Source: Candidatus Zhuqueibacterota bacterium (lineage in GTDB: Bacteria > Zhuqueibacterota > Zhuqueibacteria > Oceanimicrobiales > Oceanimicrobiaceae). Taken from it: a stretch of DNA of 56,044 bases. The first letter of the stretch is position 1; every line of letters starts with the position of its first letter. The notes below the pieces were generated by a model, which did no database searches, was not told the DNA's origin, and saw only the letters and a list, made by a program, of their open reading frames with translations. This document shows, piece after piece, positions 9,214 through 17,934 of the stretch. The DNA lies in assembly GCA_029262005.1 (NCBI GenBank), contig JAJDAG010000052.1:1-56044 (forward strand), written 5' to 3'. The position numbers and the translations under genes were made by a program.

Positions 9214-9605
9214 GCAGTGTTTTAAATCTCATCGCGCGTTGTCCTTGCGAGCACTACAAATCGCTCATTAAAGTGCTGCGTTTGCTGCACAGAAGAATTG
9301 TTCGCTACGATTATTTCCACAATCCTCTACTGCCTTCTATTTCCCACTGGCTGCCGCGTGCCACATTCCGGCTCAACGGCACCCGGGAAATATGGTGCCG
9401 TTGACAGAACATTCGGAAACACCGGTTTCAACAAGCTGGTGCAGCGCCACCCACATTCAGCTCTGATTTTCAAGAAAGACGTCCTGCTAAAAAGTAGAGC
9501 AAAACCAGAATCACATCAGAATCCCAAGAGATAACATCAAGCCATCCCAAACACCCAGCAATACAACCAACCGATTCTAAACAAGGTGTTTCCGATTCAA
9601 AGATA
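9214..9605. other. Intergenic stretch holding a strong hairpin
   Basis: No convincing gene. It lies between two convergent genes. A perfect 11-bp inverted repeat, TCAACGGCACC at 9373-9383 and GGTGCCGTTGA at 9394-9404, surrounds a 10-base loop. No T tract follows on either strand, so a simple intrinsic terminator is doubtful. It could be a small repeat or an RNA stem. Confidence 0.4.
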
Positions 9606-11624
9606 CTACTTATGCACAAACTCTGCTTTCACTCTGGGTCCATTCTTCATAAAATTATCAACTCCAACCCACATATCCTTGGTTTTCACACATTCCCCAA
9701 ACAGCCGGGACTCAAGTTCCAGCCCATCCTGCAAACTCATTTGAGCCCCGTCATAAATTGCCTGAATCAAAATTTCATCAATTCGCTTGCTCAGGTGACC
9801 AATGTTTATTGCAGGCGCTTGCTCGCCGGCGCCAAAAGGTGTTTTGCAAATAGGCGTCACTTTCACATTTCCTTGACTTATTTGCTGCACCAAAGTTACA
9901 GCCTCGGCAACCAGATCGCCATCAACTTCCTTTAAAACCAGGCCGCACTTAAGCGCTTCGGCAGAAGAAACCGGTCTGCCCGTTCGTAGAATTTCCTGGG
10001 CTTTTTCAAGACCAATCAGGCGAGGCAGTCTTTGCGTGCCGCCGGCACCGGGAATGAAACCAAGGTTTACTTCCGGCTGGCAAACCAGCACAGGGAGATT
10101 TTTTTTGCAGATTCGCGCGGTGCAGGCCATGGCAAGTTCATTGCCCCCACCAAAGGCAAAACCATTGAACGCGCACACAACCGGCTTCTGCAGGTTTTCG
10201 ATATAATTTAAAACTGCCTGGAAAGTCTGAGATGACTGGTAACCCTGCTCCGGCGTTTTATAAGTTGCCAGCTCATTGATGTCTGCACCGGAAACAAATG
10301 CTTTGGTGCCAAAACCCGTAATCACGCTGCCGGAGATTGCAGAGTCTTTTTCTGCAGCTTCTAAAAGCGCTTGCAGTTCGCTCATCACGGTTTTATGCAA
10401 TGCGTTCAACACTTTCGGCCGCCGAATTGTAAATACGGCCACGCCATCGACGACTTTGCTCACAATGCGGGAAAGCTTCCACTCTCCTTTTACCGCGGCC
10501 TGTTCAATACTCTGCGGCACAACAAATCCATCGTGATCAGCACAGAACTTTTTTACGAGAGAAAGCGATTGTTCCAGGCCCATTTCATTCATGGTACTAA
10601 ACGGTGGCTTGACTACAAGGGCGATCTCGCAAGCCATGTCCAGGGAGCTGGCATCGCAAATTCCCAAATCTATAATGTAGCCGGCTAAAGAAAAGTAAGC
10701 ACCCAAAAACTGTTCAGCTAAAACGGTCTTGCGAGCAGAAGGGACGTCTACATTCTCTCCCCTGCCGGCAGTCGGCCAGGCTTCTCCGGATCTGGTTGCT
10801 TCGCGCAAACTCTGCGGAGATTTGAACCAGGGCATCAACAAATCATGCATTTCATCCAGGCCATGATCCGTGATTGGGTTACCACCAGTCAAATTCAGTG
10901 CAGTGAATGGCCCAACACCCAGGCCAAGGACCTCGGTGGCGACCTTGTCGATTTCCTTTACAGAACCAAAGCCGCGCTCAAGACACAGAATCGCTGTCTG
11001 GCAAAGACCCTCAAAAATGGGATCAATGGCGTAACCGTAAGAACTCTTCACTTCAACCGGCACCTTGCCAATGGATTCATAAAAGCCGAGCAAAGTCTCG
11101 GTTATTTCCGTACTCGTTTCACTGGAGGGGATGATTTCGACCACAGGATTTCGCTCAGCCGGAAAAAAATAGTGTGTCACCAGGCAGCGGCTTTTATTAA
11201 CAATGCTCTTAAAAATAACCTCCGGTTGCATGTGCGATGAATTTGAAAGAAACAAACAATTGTCATCACAAATCGTTTCAACCTGCCTGAAAATACCGTC
11301 CTTGATATTACCATCTTCTGTTGCAGCTTCCAGAACGATTTCAGAACCAGCTATATCATCGTAACTAAGCGTGTAAGAAATGCCGGCCTTCATCTTCTCG
11401 GCCATTTCCGGCTTAAAGGCCCCGCTATCAACGCCTTTGTCAATCTTCTTTTCAATCTTTGTTTTCGCCCGGGCCAACGCCTCCTCAGCAATATCAACCA
11501 GAACCAACTTTACCCCATGCTTTACAAATACCTTGGAAAAATGCAATGTTATATCCGGCCCAATCTGGCCGGCGCCAATAACCGACAACTTCGACACGGT
11601 TAGATTTTGAAACTGATAGCTCAT
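9606..11624 (-). CDS. Fused 3-hydroxyacyl-CoA dehydrogenase / enoyl-CoA hydratase
   Basis: A 672-residue bifunctional enzyme for the hydration and NAD-linked oxidation steps of beta-oxidation or the reverse. The dehydrogenase comes first (about 10-370), with the Rossmann motif GAGQIG at 17-22 and catalytic-region THYFFPAE and VVEII. A crotonase domain follows (about 384-640), with GGGNELA and QPEVNLGFIPGAGGTQRL; the two catalytic glutamates are E496 and E518. This order is the reverse of FadB/MFP and like archaeal-type fused crotonyl-CoA hydratase/3-hydroxybutyryl-CoA dehydrogenases. The Asn usually found in the GF(I/F)VNR block is Asp201 here (GYAIDPIFEG), so dehydrogenase activity may be altered. 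An AGGTGA site precedes the ATG. It stands alone; no thiolase or acyl-CoA dehydrogenase is adjacent. Confidence 0.9.
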   Translation of the reverse strand: MSYQFQNLTVSKLSVIGAGQIGPDITLHFSKVFVKHGVKLVLVDIAEEALARAKTKIEKKIDKGVDSGAFKPEMAEKMKAGISYTLSYDDIAGSEIVLEAATEDGNIKDGIFRQVETICDDNCLFLSNSSHMQPEVIFKSIVNKSRCLVTHYFFPAERNPVVEIIPSSETSTEITETLLGFYESIGKVPVEVKSSYGYAIDPIFEGLCQTAILCLERGFGSVKEIDKVATEVLGLGVGPFTALNLTGGNPITDHGLDEMHDLLMPWFKSPQSLREATRSGEAWPTAGRGENVDVPSARKTVLAEQFLGAYFSLAGYIIDLGICDASSLDMACEIALVVKPPFSTMNEMGLEQSLSLVKKFCADHDGFVVPQSIEQAAVKGEWKLSRIVSKVVDGVAVFTIRRPKVLNALHKTVMSELQALLEAAEKDSAISGSVITGFGTKAFVSGADINELATYKTPEQGYQSSQTFQAVLNYIENLQKPVVCAFNGFAFGGGNELAMACTARICKKNLPVLVCQPEVNLGFIPGAGGTQRLPRLIGLEKAQEILRTGRPVSSAEALKCGLVLKEVDGDLVAEAVTLVQQISQGNVKVTPICKTPFGAGEQAPAINIGHLSKRIDEILIQAIYDGAQMSLQDGLELESRLFGECVKTKDMWVGVDNFMKNGPRVKAEFVHK

Positions 11625-11855
11625 GGTTCACCTGTTTTCTTTCTGAAAGTGATTGACAGTTCTTTATGTGTAAAAGTGAAATCTAAAAATAAGGCAATAA
11701 TCCTTGCAATTCAACAAAAACCGTAACAATTTGCAAGTCTGGATTTAATGATGTTTAGCCAACTGCTCTTTATTGTTTTCCGAAATGAGAGAATTTATTG
11801 CACCACTTTATCTCTTAAATGTAACAAGGAAATATTCAAAATCGGGAACACAGTC

Positions 11856-12803
11856 ATGTGGATGCAAAAAATCCGGCGAACTCATGTTGCGCTCATTTGG
11901 GTGGGATTTATTGTTTTTTTCAACCCCAGCGGAAACTCTCTTTATGGCCAGGCCGCAACGCTCACCGTCACAATGGTAGTGCGTCCATCACAATCGGCAA
12001 CCACCGTTTCTACGCTTATTGCTGGAATCGTTACGCCTGGTACATCCTGCGACACCGCAGCCGTAACATTAGGCTGTGATGACCTGCAGGAAACCACGAG
12101 AGTTGCTGTGCTGGGAGAAACCTGGAGCGCTGTTTTTATGCACGGAATTGAGCAGTGTCAGGATAGTTTTTTTGTGACGGCCAAGTGCTTTCAGAGTGAT
12201 ACGCGCGTTGCCCCCGACCCACTCGTTACACCAGCCATCCCAGTAGATCTCGAATTAAATTATATATCGGCCCAAAACAGCACTCAAGGGAAAGTTAACA
12301 TCAGTTGGCATCCCAATCCGGAAAACGACATCAGGGGTTATCGCATTCATTACGGGACTGCGCCAGGACAGTACACGTTTACTCAGTACACGGGCAATGT
12401 AACGAACTACTTTATTGACAACCTGGACATTAACTGGAAATGGTATTTTGCAGTGACAGCGTTAGACCTTGCCGGTAATGAAAGCAGCTTTAGTGATGAA
12501 GTTGCCACTTTGGTTGAGGCCAACGTCCTGCCTGAAGCAATCGATATTATTGATATCAGTTGGCGGCAACCAACAACTTTTGACTCGACGTTGTTCTGGG
12601 TAAAAGGACTGAATGTCGATTTCCCCTGGACATCCATTGCCAGCATCAAAGAGAGTTCCGAGTTTAAATACGTTTTCCCTTCACCAGGCACTTACAAATT
12701 TGTTCTGGCGACCTGGCACCAGGGCCGTGAAAACAACCAGTTTTCCAATGTCGAATTCCTGGTTAATAAACCGGAGACCAATTTTAAAATTACCTTGAAG
12801 TAA
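11856..12803 (+). CDS. Secreted protein with fibronectin type III domain
   Basis: A protein of 315 residues that begins MWMQKIRR and has a hydrophobic signal peptide ending near SLYGQA. I chose this start over an in-frame ATG at 11748 because the signal peptide follows it directly. Residues about 130-225 form a fibronectin type III-like domain (VNISWHPNPENDIRGYRIHY, then FAVTALDLAGNESSFSDEV). The rest is beta-rich with paired cysteines in the N-terminal part. There is no sorting domain at the C-terminus. It is probably an exported binding or structural protein. I cannot assign a ligand. Confidence 0.7.
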   Translation: MWMQKIRRTHVALIWVGFIVFFNPSGNSLYGQAATLTVTMVVRPSQSATTVSTLIAGIVTPGTSCDTAAVTLGCDDLQETTRVAVLGETWSAVFMHGIEQCQDSFFVTAKCFQSDTRVAPDPLVTPAIPVDLELNYISAQNSTQGKVNISWHPNPENDIRGYRIHYGTAPGQYTFTQYTGNVTNYFIDNLDINWKWYFAVTALDLAGNESSFSDEVATLVEANVLPEAIDIIDISWRQPTTFDSTLFWVKGLNVDFPWTSIASIKESSEFKYVFPSPGTYKFVLATWHQGRENNQFSNVEFLVNKPETNFKITLK

Positions 12804-12949
12804 GTCTCTGCAAAGAAAACAACAAACTGTTTTTTATTTTGTCCTTTGCCTGAAGCCCCGATCTTCCCCAATTATGATAAATTCACCCACAATTATTACC
12901 TTACTGCTGATTGAGTTTGCATAAAAGAAATTAAGTCAGTTTATTCTGC

Positions 12950-13447
12950 ATGTCAAACTGGAAACAAACTCTCAACAACCGGTTCATTCAACCAATAATT
13001 GAGTTGCTGAAACAGGGAGTCACCCCGGAGAAAATGACCCTCACCATTACCTTTGGCATTTTGCTGGGTACGTTTCCAATTCTGGGTTCCACGACGCTTT
13101 TGTGCACAATCGCTGTTTTTCTGCTCAGACTTAACCTGCCGGCAATTCAGCTTGTCAATTTCCTGGTCTATCCCTTACAAATAGCTTTGATGGTGGTTTT
13201 CTTTCAAGCCGGAAATATTCTTTGGGGTACCGGCGAGATGGCTTTTTCTATGGAAGCGGCTTTAACTTTAGTCAGAAATGACTTTTGGCAGGCGATTCAA
13301 ATGCTGTGGCGAGCCATGTTGGGAGCCGTTTTTGTCTGGGGTATGGTTGCACCAATTGCCGGTACGATTATCTATTTTACAATAAGACCAATTGTCGCAA
13401 AGCTGCTTTTTGGTAGCAAAGACGGTCCCAGTCCACCGCCAACATAA
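12950..13447 (+). CDS. DUF2062 membrane protein
   Basis: A 165-residue protein that matches DUF2062: an N-terminal helix with QPIIELLKQGVTPEKMTLTI, then FGILLGTFPILGSTTLLCTI, then two or three further membrane segments and LVNFLVYPLQIALMV. Members occur alone or fused to glycosyltransferases; the function is unknown. No clear ribosome-binding site precedes the ATG. It converges on the large secreted-protein gene across a shared terminator. Confidence 0.8.
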   Translation: MSNWKQTLNNRFIQPIIELLKQGVTPEKMTLTITFGILLGTFPILGSTTLLCTIAVFLLRLNLPAIQLVNFLVYPLQIALMVVFFQAGNILWGTGEMAFSMEAALTLVRNDFWQAIQMLWRAMLGAVFVWGMVAPIAGTIIYFTIRPIVAKLLFGSKDGPSPPPT

Positions 13448-13489
13448 CCTGCAATTGCCCTGCTTGGTTTACTTCATTTGTAAAAATAA

Positions 13490-13527
13490 AAAACCCCTGA
13501 CTGAGAGATGCCGCAGCCAGGGGTTTT
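13490..13527. terminator. Bidirectional terminator between convergent genes
   Basis: A perfect 10-bp stem, AAAACCCCTG at 13490-13499 and CAGGGGTTTT at 13518-13527, with an 18-base loop. The A-run on one side and T-run on the other make it an intrinsic terminator for both the DUF2062 gene and the minus-strand gene that ends at 13542. Confidence 0.85.
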
Positions 13528-13541
13528 CATAACAAGAAAGG

Positions 13542-16500
13542 TTATTTGAGTAGCATCAATTTTTTCGATAAGGTTTGTTCACGTCCATCGGCAAAAGTTA
13601 CACGCAATTGGTAAAAGTAAACGCCACTTGCAAGACTTTTGGGCTTCCATAGCACTGTATGCTCACCGGCTTCTCTCTTACCAGCCAATAACTGCTCAAT
13701 GCGTTGACCCAGAATGTTGAATATTTCCAGTTTCACCTCTGCACCAACCGGCAAACTGAAGCGAATGTTGGTTGAAGGATTAAACGGATTCGGATAATTC
13801 TGCGCCAACTGGATTTTGGTAGGAACCAGCGACTTGGTATCAGAAACAGATACTGGGCCAGACGCAGATGATTCCACTGAATAAAACCCGGAAGACGACC
13901 CCATGGTAAGCTCATCATAAAGCAAAGTGTGCGTCAACTCGCCAGGGTACCCCCGAAACAACGTTGTTGCAGAATTTGAAACCGCATCGTAAACCAGGAT
14001 GTCCCGGCGGATGGCAAAATAAATGCTATCCGGATGATGCTTGTTAATGGCAACCGCTTCAAAAGCGCCTTCGCGCGGGCCGACTGCCATCATACTAATA
14101 GACTCAAGCGTGTGACCGCCATCGAATGTACGCACAATGGCATTACTTAAGTTTTCACCGCAAGCCATGTAAAGTGTATCAAGACTTCCGGGCTTGGCCA
14201 TCATTTCATTAACCGGCAGAGGGAATGGCGCTGGATTAAATGTACCATTCGGTGTCACTGCTACGCGTGACCAACTGGCACCCCAATCTAAGGATTTGTA
14301 CACGCCACCGGTATCAATGGCTGAGGCGTGAGTGACAGGATCGGTAGCAACTGCGCCGCCGCCAGCAAACAGCACCAACGAGTCTCTGGCAGTGTTCCAC
14401 GCCGTGACCACAGTTTGAAAATTATGATTTCCCGCTTGCGGCATCGTGGCCCAGGTTTGGCCGCCATCTGTGCTCAAAATAAGGGCGCCATAAAGAACAT
14501 GTTGCGTGTTCAAAGCAGCAATCACACTGTCGCTGGTTATAAACGTTATCTGGCTAACTTCACCACCCTGACCTTTAAAGGTCGGTTCGTCCAATCCACT
14601 GACGTCTCCATAAGCCACAGAATGCCAGTCTGAGTTGGTAAACCCGCCTGTTTCAGTCATGAAAATACCATTGCCATTGGCTGCCACAACATGGCTGGTA
14701 TTATGTGGATCGATTTCTATTGCAGAAAACCCCATATTACCCCCACCACTCGGGTTAATTGGATAATTCCCGTAGGGTGTACCCCATTTGGCTGTTCCTG
14801 CAATGGTTGTGTCAGTAAATACAGATGTGTAAGCAATGCCAACACTTGTGGCAAGGTAAACTTTGTCCATATCATTTGGAACCTGGGCAATATCCCAAAT
14901 GGTGACGCCTTCAATGCCTGTTGGCACGAACAAAAACTCACCATTCAGCCCGGTTGTCGAGCGCGCCGGGGCGCCATCGCCTTGACTGAAATAAATATAG
15001 GTATTCGGAATATGTCCGATGCCCGCATTCGCATTGGAAACGCGATCTACATACGGATCATTTTGTGGCGTGTAATCATCCCAGGTGTCACCAAGATCAT
15101 CTGAATATTTTTGTTCTCCTACCAGAAATAGTCGTATATTATCTGGTCCGGTATAATTTGAATCCTGGTAAATCTTAACTTTGGGCGCCATAAAAGGATT
15201 GGCTGAAATATAAATCTGAGTCCAGGTCAAGCCGGCGTCATAAGAGCGCCAGGTGCCATTCATGGCAGAATTTGCTTGCGATAGAACTGCTGCCCACAAA
15301 GTGTCACTGGCCAGAGGATGCGAAGAAAAGCCAAGAACTGTATCGGCAGTATCTGAGCCTGAAGCTACATAAATTGGTGTGAAAGTGCTGCCATCTACGG
15401 TGCGGTAAAATGCATCACCCGGTCGGTCAAAACTACCTCCCAAGGTTGCGTAAAATCCCTGACCACTTGGGTCATCTCCGTGAACAGCAAGGGCCGTTAC
15501 AACATCACTGGACGAGGAAATCGCCGAGGCGTCTGGTAACACGCTTATATCCCAGGTCACACCGGCGTCTGCTGTTCGGAAAACAAAATTTTGAATACCG
15601 ACCAACGCAACCGGTCCATGACCAGATAAAGCGAAAGTAGCAAACGGGCCTGGTGCGGCTGCGCTGCCAAATTCTGCTTTAAGTAATTTAGAAGCCAAAT
15701 AACCGTCCATAAGTGTACGCCAATTTACGCCGTCCGTCGAAACCTGAGTACCGGTCAACAGGCCGGCTTCCTGGCTGTTGCGCGCGTAGCAATACCCACC
15801 AGATGACAGAACCTGCATACCGCGGCCACCAAACCCACGCACAGTGCCGTCCGTAATAAATTCCAGTGAATCCGTTGAAAATGCCGGGGTCCAGGTCAAA
15901 CCACTGTCCGCAGACATAAATACAGATTGTGGTGTGGCAATGGCTGCCAACATAATTCCATTCACTTCATCAAACGCCATGTCCAGGGCGGTGCCGCCAT
16001 ATAAACCAAGGTTGGTGCGGCCATCAGTTGTTGCCAGTTGCGGCACCGGAGGAGGTGGTGGCGGGTCGCCACCGCCGCCACTTTTCTTAAGAAACAATAA
16101 ACCCGGTCGCACGATTATTGGATCGGCAGTTTCTTCAACGCCGTGTTTTGTGAGATAAAGTCCTGTGGGCCGTATTTCTATCACAGATTCAGGTGGCGCC
16201 GCGGCTTGCACTTTGCCAGTCAATCCAACAAGCGGGAGTGGCCCCATGTCAGTATGCACAAGATTGCTGTCTGTTGGTGCCTTGAGATCTATCATAAATG
16301 AATCCCCGGCCGCGACAGAGGAAATCGTCCAACCGTTTAAGTCAGGCGACAGCAAATGTCCGGTAGAATTCCACTCAATAAACGAAGGCGCAGCACGGAG
16401 CACCAGACGTATTCTGCTCAATTCAGAATCAGCAGGAAATGGTTTCGCCAGTACAAAATCCAATACAAAATTGGAATCGGGCATGGAAAAAGCATCAAAA

Positions 16501-17558
16501 AAGGCAAAAATCTCTGTGCCGCCTCCAGGAGGTGGACCCGTGCCACCACCTTTGTCCATAATTACCAATCCAGGCTGAACAATGTTTGGATCTTCAACAT
16601 TTTCCACACCGTGCCGAGTGAGAGCGACTGCAATTGGAATAACATCAACGACACTATCCGGAGGCGCAGATGCCTGCACTTTTCCTGTCAAACCAACAAG
16701 TACAAGTGGATTGACATCCGTATGAACAAGAAAGGAACCGGAGGGCGCTTCCAAGTCGATTGTCAGCGAGTCGCCCGCGGCAACTGTGGTTAAGGTCCAG
16801 CCACTGATTTCAGGAGCAAGAAAATGTCCTGTTGTATTCCAATCAAGAACGGGTGGGTTTGCCTTGACAACCAGATGAACTTTACTTAACTCAGAATCAG
16901 CCGGGACTGAATTGATCAATCCGAAATCAAGCACAAAGTTGGAGTCAGGCTTCGACATAGTTTCAAAAATAGCAAAAAGTTCTGCTCCTCCCGCAGGAGG
17001 TGGAGCCGGTTGGCCGATAAATATTTTTACAGGCACAAATTCAGAATCCGGAAACGCAACGACATTACCTTGACTAACAAGAGAAACATCACCCAGTTTA
17101 AGCTCCAGGCTATCACCATCAGCAAGTCCAGCCGAGAGAAGACCTGTGACCCAAAATAACAATTCCGGTGGGCCGTCAGGCTTAACATAAAACGTACCGC
17201 TCGGAGCCGTTGCCTCTACACGGATGGAATCAGCACTGGTTGTAACAGCAAAAATCCACCCAGCGAGCGTTGTCTTCGCCGTGTCCACCGGTAAAAAAGT
17301 CAGATCACTTGACTGTTTGCGGATGGTCATTGCAAAACCAGTAACTTGTGAATCAGCAGGCACTTCCGGGTAGATTTCAACCGGGAGTACAACACTGTCG
17401 CCAGCAGCGAAAAATGAAAATGGAGGCATGCCGAGCAACCCCATCGGTGGTGGCGGGGGAGGGGCCTGAGCGCGGAGCAGTGAAGAAGTGTGAAACGAAA
17501 AACACACCGTCGCTGTTATCAGCAATAGTGCAGCAAGAACCTTTCGCGACTTACTCAT
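13542..17558 (-). CDS. Large secreted Asp-box protein with C-terminal sorting domain
   Basis: A 1,338-residue exported protein. A signal peptide (ends near LLRAQA) and a PPPPPP linker lead into a cohesin-like beta unit at about 45-185. Two tandem copies of a related unit of about 140 residues follow (about 192-335 and 345-490), each with the pattern SxPDSNFVLDF...PADSELS...STGH/TTGH...GWT...VAAGDS and separated by Gly/Pro-rich linkers. Residues ~510-1240 carry Asp-box (BNR) repeats such as SADSGLTW, TADAGVTW, SYDAGLTW and STDGGQTW, a beta-propeller of the sialidase/Vps10 type. The last ~90 residues are a type IX-like sorting domain (LAQNYPNPFNPSTNIRFSLP, ending LSKKLMLLK). It should be surface-anchored or released. 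No catalytic residues identified. Confidence 0.85.
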   Translation of the reverse strand: MSKSRKVLAALLLITATVCFSFHTSSLLRAQAPPPPPPMGLLGMPPFSFFAAGDSVVLPVEIYPEVPADSQVTGFAMTIRKQSSDLTFLPVDTAKTTLAGWIFAVTTSADSIRVEATAPSGTFYVKPDGPPELLFWVTGLLSAGLADGDSLELKLGDVSLVSQGNVVAFPDSEFVPVKIFIGQPAPPPAGGAELFAIFETMSKPDSNFVLDFGLINSVPADSELSKVHLVVKANPPVLDWNTTGHFLAPEISGWTLTTVAAGDSLTIDLEAPSGSFLVHTDVNPLVLVGLTGKVQASAPPDSVVDVIPIAVALTRHGVENVEDPNIVQPGLVIMDKGGGTGPPPGGGTEIFAFFDAFSMPDSNFVLDFVLAKPFPADSELSRIRLVLRAAPSFIEWNSTGHLLSPDLNGWTISSVAAGDSFMIDLKAPTDSNLVHTDMGPLPLVGLTGKVQAAAPPESVIEIRPTGLYLTKHGVEETADPIIVRPGLLFLKKSGGGGDPPPPPPVPQLATTDGRTNLGLYGGTALDMAFDEVNGIMLAAIATPQSVFMSADSGLTWTPAFSTDSLEFITDGTVRGFGGRGMQVLSSGGYCYARNSQEAGLLTGTQVSTDGVNWRTLMDGYLASKLLKAEFGSAAAPGPFATFALSGHGPVALVGIQNFVFRTADAGVTWDISVLPDASAISSSSDVVTALAVHGDDPSGQGFYATLGGSFDRPGDAFYRTVDGSTFTPIYVASGSDTADTVLGFSSHPLASDTLWAAVLSQANSAMNGTWRSYDAGLTWTQIYISANPFMAPKVKIYQDSNYTGPDNIRLFLVGEQKYSDDLGDTWDDYTPQNDPYVDRVSNANAGIGHIPNTYIYFSQGDGAPARSTTGLNGEFLFVPTGIEGVTIWDIAQVPNDMDKVYLATSVGIAYTSVFTDTTIAGTAKWGTPYGNYPINPSGGGNMGFSAIEIDPHNTSHVVAANGNGIFMTETGGFTNSDWHSVAYGDVSGLDEPTFKGQGGEVSQITFITSDSVIAALNTQHVLYGALILSTDGGQTWATMPQAGNHNFQTVVTAWNTARDSLVLFAGGGAVATDPVTHASAIDTGGVYKSLDWGASWSRVAVTPNGTFNPAPFPLPVNEMMAKPGSLDTLYMACGENLSNAIVRTFDGGHTLESISMMAVGPREGAFEAVAINKHHPDSIYFAIRRDILVYDAVSNSATTLFRGYPGELTHTLLYDELTMGSSSGFYSVESSASGPVSVSDTKSLVPTKIQLAQNYPNPFNPSTNIRFSLPVGAEVKLEIFNILGQRIEQLLAGKREAGEHTVLWKPKSLASGVYFYQLRVTFADGREQTLSKKLMLLK

Positions 17559-17934
17559 AATTCCTATTTCTCCTCATAGGTTAACTAAATCTAAAACAAT
17601 GCAGATCTGTTGAATATGCTCAATAAAATATTGTGATTCCCATATGACCGTATCGACACATTTTAAAAATAAATTAGCAATAAGTATTCTATGGAGACAA
17701 AAACCAATTAAAATTCACCGGCAAAGACCAATTCAGCTCAGAATATCAGAATTTTCGCTTCGTCCAAAAATATTTTGTAAGAATGATGACTGTTCGCTGC
17801 GAGTACATACAAAGTCAAGGCAATCTCCTCTGTTTTTCTATGCGAGAATATTTATGCCTTATTTTTAGTTGTTTTTTTAAAATGTGATGGCTATTCTTTT
17901 TGAGGTTAAATTTGAACGATACAAAGGGGAAACA
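17559..17934. other. Divergent promoter region before the fusion enzyme
   Basis: An AT-rich gap between the divergent secreted-protein gene and the molybdoenzyme fusion. No gene or strong palindrome seen. The frame of the fusion is open from 17884, but the preferred start is 17935, behind AAAGGGGAAACA. Confidence 0.4.

Noticed and set aside
9298-9534. 78-codon open frame between the SHOCT-like gene and the fused beta-oxidation gene
   Set aside because: It runs across the 11-bp hairpin, lacks a start signal and shows no protein-like pattern.
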